Shown in pieces: positions 12,623 through 15,130 of a stretch of DNA of 15,130 bases. How positions within the stretch are numbered: the first letter of the stretch is position 1; each line of letters starts with the position of its first letter. The notes beneath the pieces are model-generated. The model made no database searches, was not told where the DNA came from, and was given only the letters and a program-made list of their open reading frames with translations. The DNA is from Actinomycetes bacterium (GTDB lineage Bacteria > Actinomycetota > Acidimicrobiia > Acidimicrobiales > Microtrichaceae): assembly GCA_023437745.1 (NCBI GenBank), contig JAEZFI010000191.1, forward strand, positions 1 to 15,130, given 5' to 3'. The translations under genes and the position numbers were made by a program.

Positions 12623-14113
12623 TCAGCCCACCAGGGTGAGCGTGCCCTCGGCGTCGAGGGTCGCGGCGACTCCGACGAGGTCGTCGACCTCCATGCGCGC
12701 CATCGTGTCGGCGTCGGTCGTGAACCCCCAGCAGCGCCGCCCGTCGGCGGTGCGCAACGCCGCGTGCGCCCGCTCCATGGCGCCGTCGCGGGCGTGCATC
12801 ACGGTCCACGTCTCGACGGTGACGTCGCCGACGTGCTCGTCGGTGACGTCGACCAGCGTGGTCTCGGCATCGATCGCGAACTGCGGCGCGACGTGGCGGT
12901 AGCCCTCCCGTGGCGGCTCGGTCGAGTAGACGCCGAACGCGTGCTTCTGGATGATGCCGCCGTTGGCCGTCACGAGCCCGATCGACCCGGCGTCATCGCG
13001 CAGGACGCCCACCATCGCCGCGAGAGCATGGCCCACCGGATTGTTCCACGGGCCACCGGCGAACGGCAGCCCGCCGTAGACGGTGAGCCGGCGGTCGAGC
13101 GGGATGCCCAGCTCGGCGCACGCGATCTCGACCGCCGACGGGAAGCACGAGTAGACGTCGAGGTGCGCCACGTCGTCGATGGCCACGCCGGCCAGCTCGA
13201 GCGCCGCGCCCCCGGCCACGCGCATGGCGGCCGACGACACGAAGTCCGGCCGCTGCGACATGTACGGATCGACGCCGTCGGTGCCCGACCACGGGAAGAC
13301 CCAGCGGTCACGTGGGATGCCCGCCTCGTCGGCCACGCGTGCCGAGCACAGGATCGCAGCGGAGGCGGCGTCGAGGTCGGGGTTCGACACCATGTGCTTC
13401 GTGTAGGGGAAGCCGATGATCCGGTTGGCGTCGGTCACCGTGGCGATCTCGTCGGCGCTGTGGGCGACGCGGTCCACGGCGTAGGGGTTGGTGGCGGCCA
13501 CCGCGCTGAAGCCGGCCCACAGCTCGGCGATGGCTGCAGTGTGCTCCGCGGCGGAGCGGCCCGCCTGGTGCCGCAGCGCGTTCTCGAAGAGCGGGTAGCA
13601 CGCCGTCGGCATGATGATGCCCTTCGCCATCTCGATCGGGTGGCCCATGTCGAGCTTCTGCGCGTCACCCCACGTCGGCTGGTCGGTCTCGGCTGACTGC
13701 TGCGCCCAGGGGAGGGACTCGCCCGACCTCCGGGCCGCAGTTCGGGTGCGGAACGACTCGGCGCCGCACACGATCGCCACCTCGCTGGTGCCTTCCGAGA
13801 TGGCCGCCGCGGCGCGGGTCACGAGCATCTGCGGCGTGTTGCCGCCCATCGACGGGTACCAGCGCTCCGTGGGCGTCGCGCCGACGCGCTGCGCCACCAG
13901 CGCGGCGGGGTCGAAGTACCGCCAGGACACCATCGGGACCACGGCGACGGTGTCGGCTCGTGCGGCGAGGCCGGCTGCTCCGGCGTCCTCGGCAGCGAGG
14001 GCGACCGCCTCGGCGGCGAGGTCGATGGGCTCCCGACCGCCGTCCCGGTCGAGGAGCTGTCCGACCCCCACGATGACGGGGGTGCGAGGGTCGAGGCCGG
14101 GGGGGAGCGCCAT
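12623..14113 (-). CDS. Thiolase-like protein, TLP1 type (annotated elsewhere as acetyl-CoA acetyltransferase)
   Basis: The 496-aa product has a thiolase fold (about 10-400) followed by about 95 extra residues that match the additional C-terminal domain of mycobacterial thiolase-like protein type 1. The catalytic residues of true thiolases are not present in their usual form. Where the nucleophilic Cys motif (NxxCxSG) should be there is GGNTPQ at 90-95. The C-terminal Cys-Gly-Gly block is replaced by VTANGGIIQ at 381-389. HLDVYSCFPSAVEI (317-330) stands in place of the Asn-Glu-Ala-Phe motif. GGPWNNPVGH at 353-362 retains the His. The family is linked to lipid or CoA-thioester metabolism, and the characterised M. 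smegmatis member showed, as I recall, no thiolase activity. The ATG at 14113 was chosen because the frame opens upstream only through the divergent gene. Confidence 0.88.
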   Translation of the reverse strand: MALPPGLDPRTPVIVGVGQLLDRDGGREPIDLAAEAVALAAEDAGAAGLAARADTVAVVPMVSWRYFDPAALVAQRVGATPTERWYPSMGGNTPQMLVTRAAAAISEGTSEVAIVCGAESFRTRTAARRSGESLPWAQQSAETDQPTWGDAQKLDMGHPIEMAKGIIMPTACYPLFENALRHQAGRSAAEHTAAIAELWAGFSAVAATNPYAVDRVAHSADEIATVTDANRIIGFPYTKHMVSNPDLDAASAAILCSARVADEAGIPRDRWVFPWSGTDGVDPYMSQRPDFVSSAAMRVAGGAALELAGVAIDDVAHLDVYSCFPSAVEIACAELGIPLDRRLTVYGGLPFAGGPWNNPVGHALAAMVGVLRDDAGSIGLVTANGGIIQKHAFGVYSTEPPREGYRHVAPQFAIDAETTLVDVTDEHVGDVTVETWTVMHARDGAMERAHAALRTADGRRCWGFTTDADTMARMEVDDLVGVAATLDAEGTLTLVG

Positions 14114-14121
14114 GACGTCGG

Positions 14122-14127
14122 ACAGTA
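14122..14127 (-). promoter_or_regulatory. Candidate -10 of the thiolase-like gene
   Basis: TACTGT on the minus strand (TAnnnT) lies 8 nt before the ATG, which has no Shine-Dalgarno site. This would give a leaderless transcript. The -35 is weak. Confidence 0.35.
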
Positions 14128-14179
14128 GGGCACCGGCGGTGGGCGATCCTCGGCCCGGCTCGAACCGTCGGTCGGCGGG

Positions 14180-14185
14180 TACCGT
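14180..14185 (+). promoter_or_regulatory. Candidate -10 of the metallopeptidase gene
   Basis: TACCGT (TAnnnT) lies 6 nt before the ATG, placing transcription start at or very near the A of the start codon (leaderless). No Shine-Dalgarno site is present. The -35 is weak. Confidence 0.35.
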
Positions 14186-14191
14186 TCCGCC

Positions 14192-15094
14192 ATGCGGTTC
14201 AAGAAGGGCGCTCAGCTGGACACGTCGCAGATCTCGGACCGCCGCGGCGGTGGCGGCGGGATGGGCGGCCTCGGCGGCATCGGCATGGGGAAGGTGGCCG
14301 GTGGTGGCGGCATCGTCGGGATCATCATCCTCGTCGTCACGCTCCTTGCCGGCGGCGGCGGCGGAGGTGGCGGCGGATCGGCGCTGTCGGACCTGATCAT
14401 CGGGGGCCAGTCCGTCGAAGGCGACAACACCGACCTGTCGGCGAGCTGCGAGACCGGCGCCGACGCCAACCAGGAGGCCGACTGCCGCATCGTCGGCGTG
14501 GTCAACAGCGTCCAGGAGTTCTGGTCCGCTGAGCAGCCCGGCTACCGCGAGGCGCCCACCGTCTTCTTCTCCGGCGGCACCCAGACCGGGTGCGGCGCGG
14601 CCACCTCGGCCGTCGGGCCCTTCTACTGCCCGCCCGACGCCACCGTGTACATCGACCTCACCTTCTACGACACGCTGCGCTCCCGGTTCGGGGCGTCGGG
14701 TGGCCCGTTCGCCGAGGCATACGTCATCGCCCACGAGTACGGCCACCACGTCGAGAACCTCCAGGGCGTCATCGGCCGGTCGCAGGACGGCACCACCGGT
14801 CCGACGAGCTCGTCGGTGCGGATCGAGCTGATGGCCGACTGCTACGCCGGCATGTGGGCGGCCGGGGCGATGGACACCGGGTTCATCGAGGAGCTGACCC
14901 AGGCGGACATCCGTGACGGCCTCGATGCCGCCGCGGCCGTCGGCGACGACCGCATCCAGGAGTCGGCTGCGGGTCGGGTCGACCCGGAGTCCTGGACGCA
15001 CGGCTCATCGGAGCAGCGGCAGCGGTGGTTCATGGTCGGGTACGAGCAGCGCACCGTGGGCGCCTGCGACACCTTCGCCACCAACCGCCTCTGA
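14192..15094 (+). CDS. Membrane-anchored neutral zinc metallopeptidase, YpfJ family
   Basis: The 300-aa product begins MRFKKGAQLD, has a Gly-rich stretch, then one transmembrane helix at about 41-53 (IVGIIILVVTLLA) flanked by a run of nine glycines at 54-62. The rest is an extracytoplasmic catalytic domain of the YpfJ/Zn_peptidase family. The zinc site HEYGHH is at 181-186: H181 and H185 are ligands and E182 the base. IELMADCYAGMWA at 211-223 holds the probable third ligand E212 and a family-conserved AD pair. Cysteines C86, C98, C134, C145, C217 and C293 could form disulfides outside the cell. The length is normal for the family. Its physiological substrate is unknown in any organism I recall. 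It diverges from the thiolase-like gene across 78 bp. Confidence 0.93.
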   Translation: MRFKKGAQLDTSQISDRRGGGGGMGGLGGIGMGKVAGGGGIVGIIILVVTLLAGGGGGGGGGSALSDLIIGGQSVEGDNTDLSASCETGADANQEADCRIVGVVNSVQEFWSAEQPGYREAPTVFFSGGTQTGCGAATSAVGPFYCPPDATVYIDLTFYDTLRSRFGASGGPFAEAYVIAHEYGHHVENLQGVIGRSQDGTTGPTSSSVRIELMADCYAGMWAAGAMDTGFIEELTQADIRDGLDAAAAVGDDRIQESAAGRVDPESWTHGSSEQRQRWFMVGYEQRTVGACDTFATNRL

Positions 15095-15130
15095 GCGACC
15101 CGCGCTCCTCCCACCGGTTCTGTCGCGTGG

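Noticed and set aside
14114..15001. N-terminal extension of the thiolase-like frame to 792 aa
   Set aside because: The extension is antisense to the metallopeptidase, has no domain, and the thiolase fold begins right after the ATG at 14113.

Overview
The window is about 15 kb of very GC-rich bacterial chromosome (GTG starts, weak or absent Shine-Dalgarno sites, 3'-overlapping genes). The order rho - rpmE - prfA - prmC ... tsaC is the conserved actinobacterial translation/termination block. Rho carries the long acidic, Gln-rich and Arg-rich insert typical of actinobacterial Rho, and a mycobacterial-type thiolase-like protein (TLP1) lies nearby. An actinomycete is well supported; the class Acidimicrobiia is my best guess, not proven.

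Layout. 1-253: leader upstream of rho. 254-5397 (+): rho, a hairpin-rich intergenic region, rpmE (cysteine-free L31), an unrecognised 334-aa protein, prfA (RF1) and prmC (RF1 methyltransferase, overlapping prfA by 8 bp). 5354-11465 (-): a block of three genes on the opposite strand: an alcohol dehydrogenase-like protein, a 1324-aa secreted repeat protein and a membrane protein with a cytoplasmic zinc ribbon. The last of these overlaps the 3' end of prmC by 44 bp. 11510-12598 (+): tsaC (threonylcarbamoyl-AMP synthase) and a single-domain cyclic-nucleotide-binding protein. 12623-14113 (-): a TLP1-type thiolase-like protein without the thiolase nucleophile. 14192-15094 (+): a YpfJ-type zinc metallopeptidase. 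15095-15130: nothing recognised.

How the genes fit together. Rho ends transcription, L31 is a ribosomal protein, RF1 releases peptides at UAA/UAG, PrmC methylates the RF1 GGQ glutamine, and TsaC starts t6A synthesis for ANN-decoding tRNAs. In mycobacteria, as I recall, prmC and tsaC (sua5) are adjacent. Here 6.1 kb of opposite-strand genes lies between them, and its main content is the secreted protein.

That protein is the least explained part of the window. It has five 133-residue repeats whose core block recurs at exact 399-nt steps, then a tandem 540-nt duplication of (putative Ig + IPT/TIG), one more Ig-like domain, a C-terminal domain with the only two cysteines, and a His/Gly/Trp/Asp tail. 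I saw no mobile element, tRNA, rRNA, CRISPR array or attachment site.
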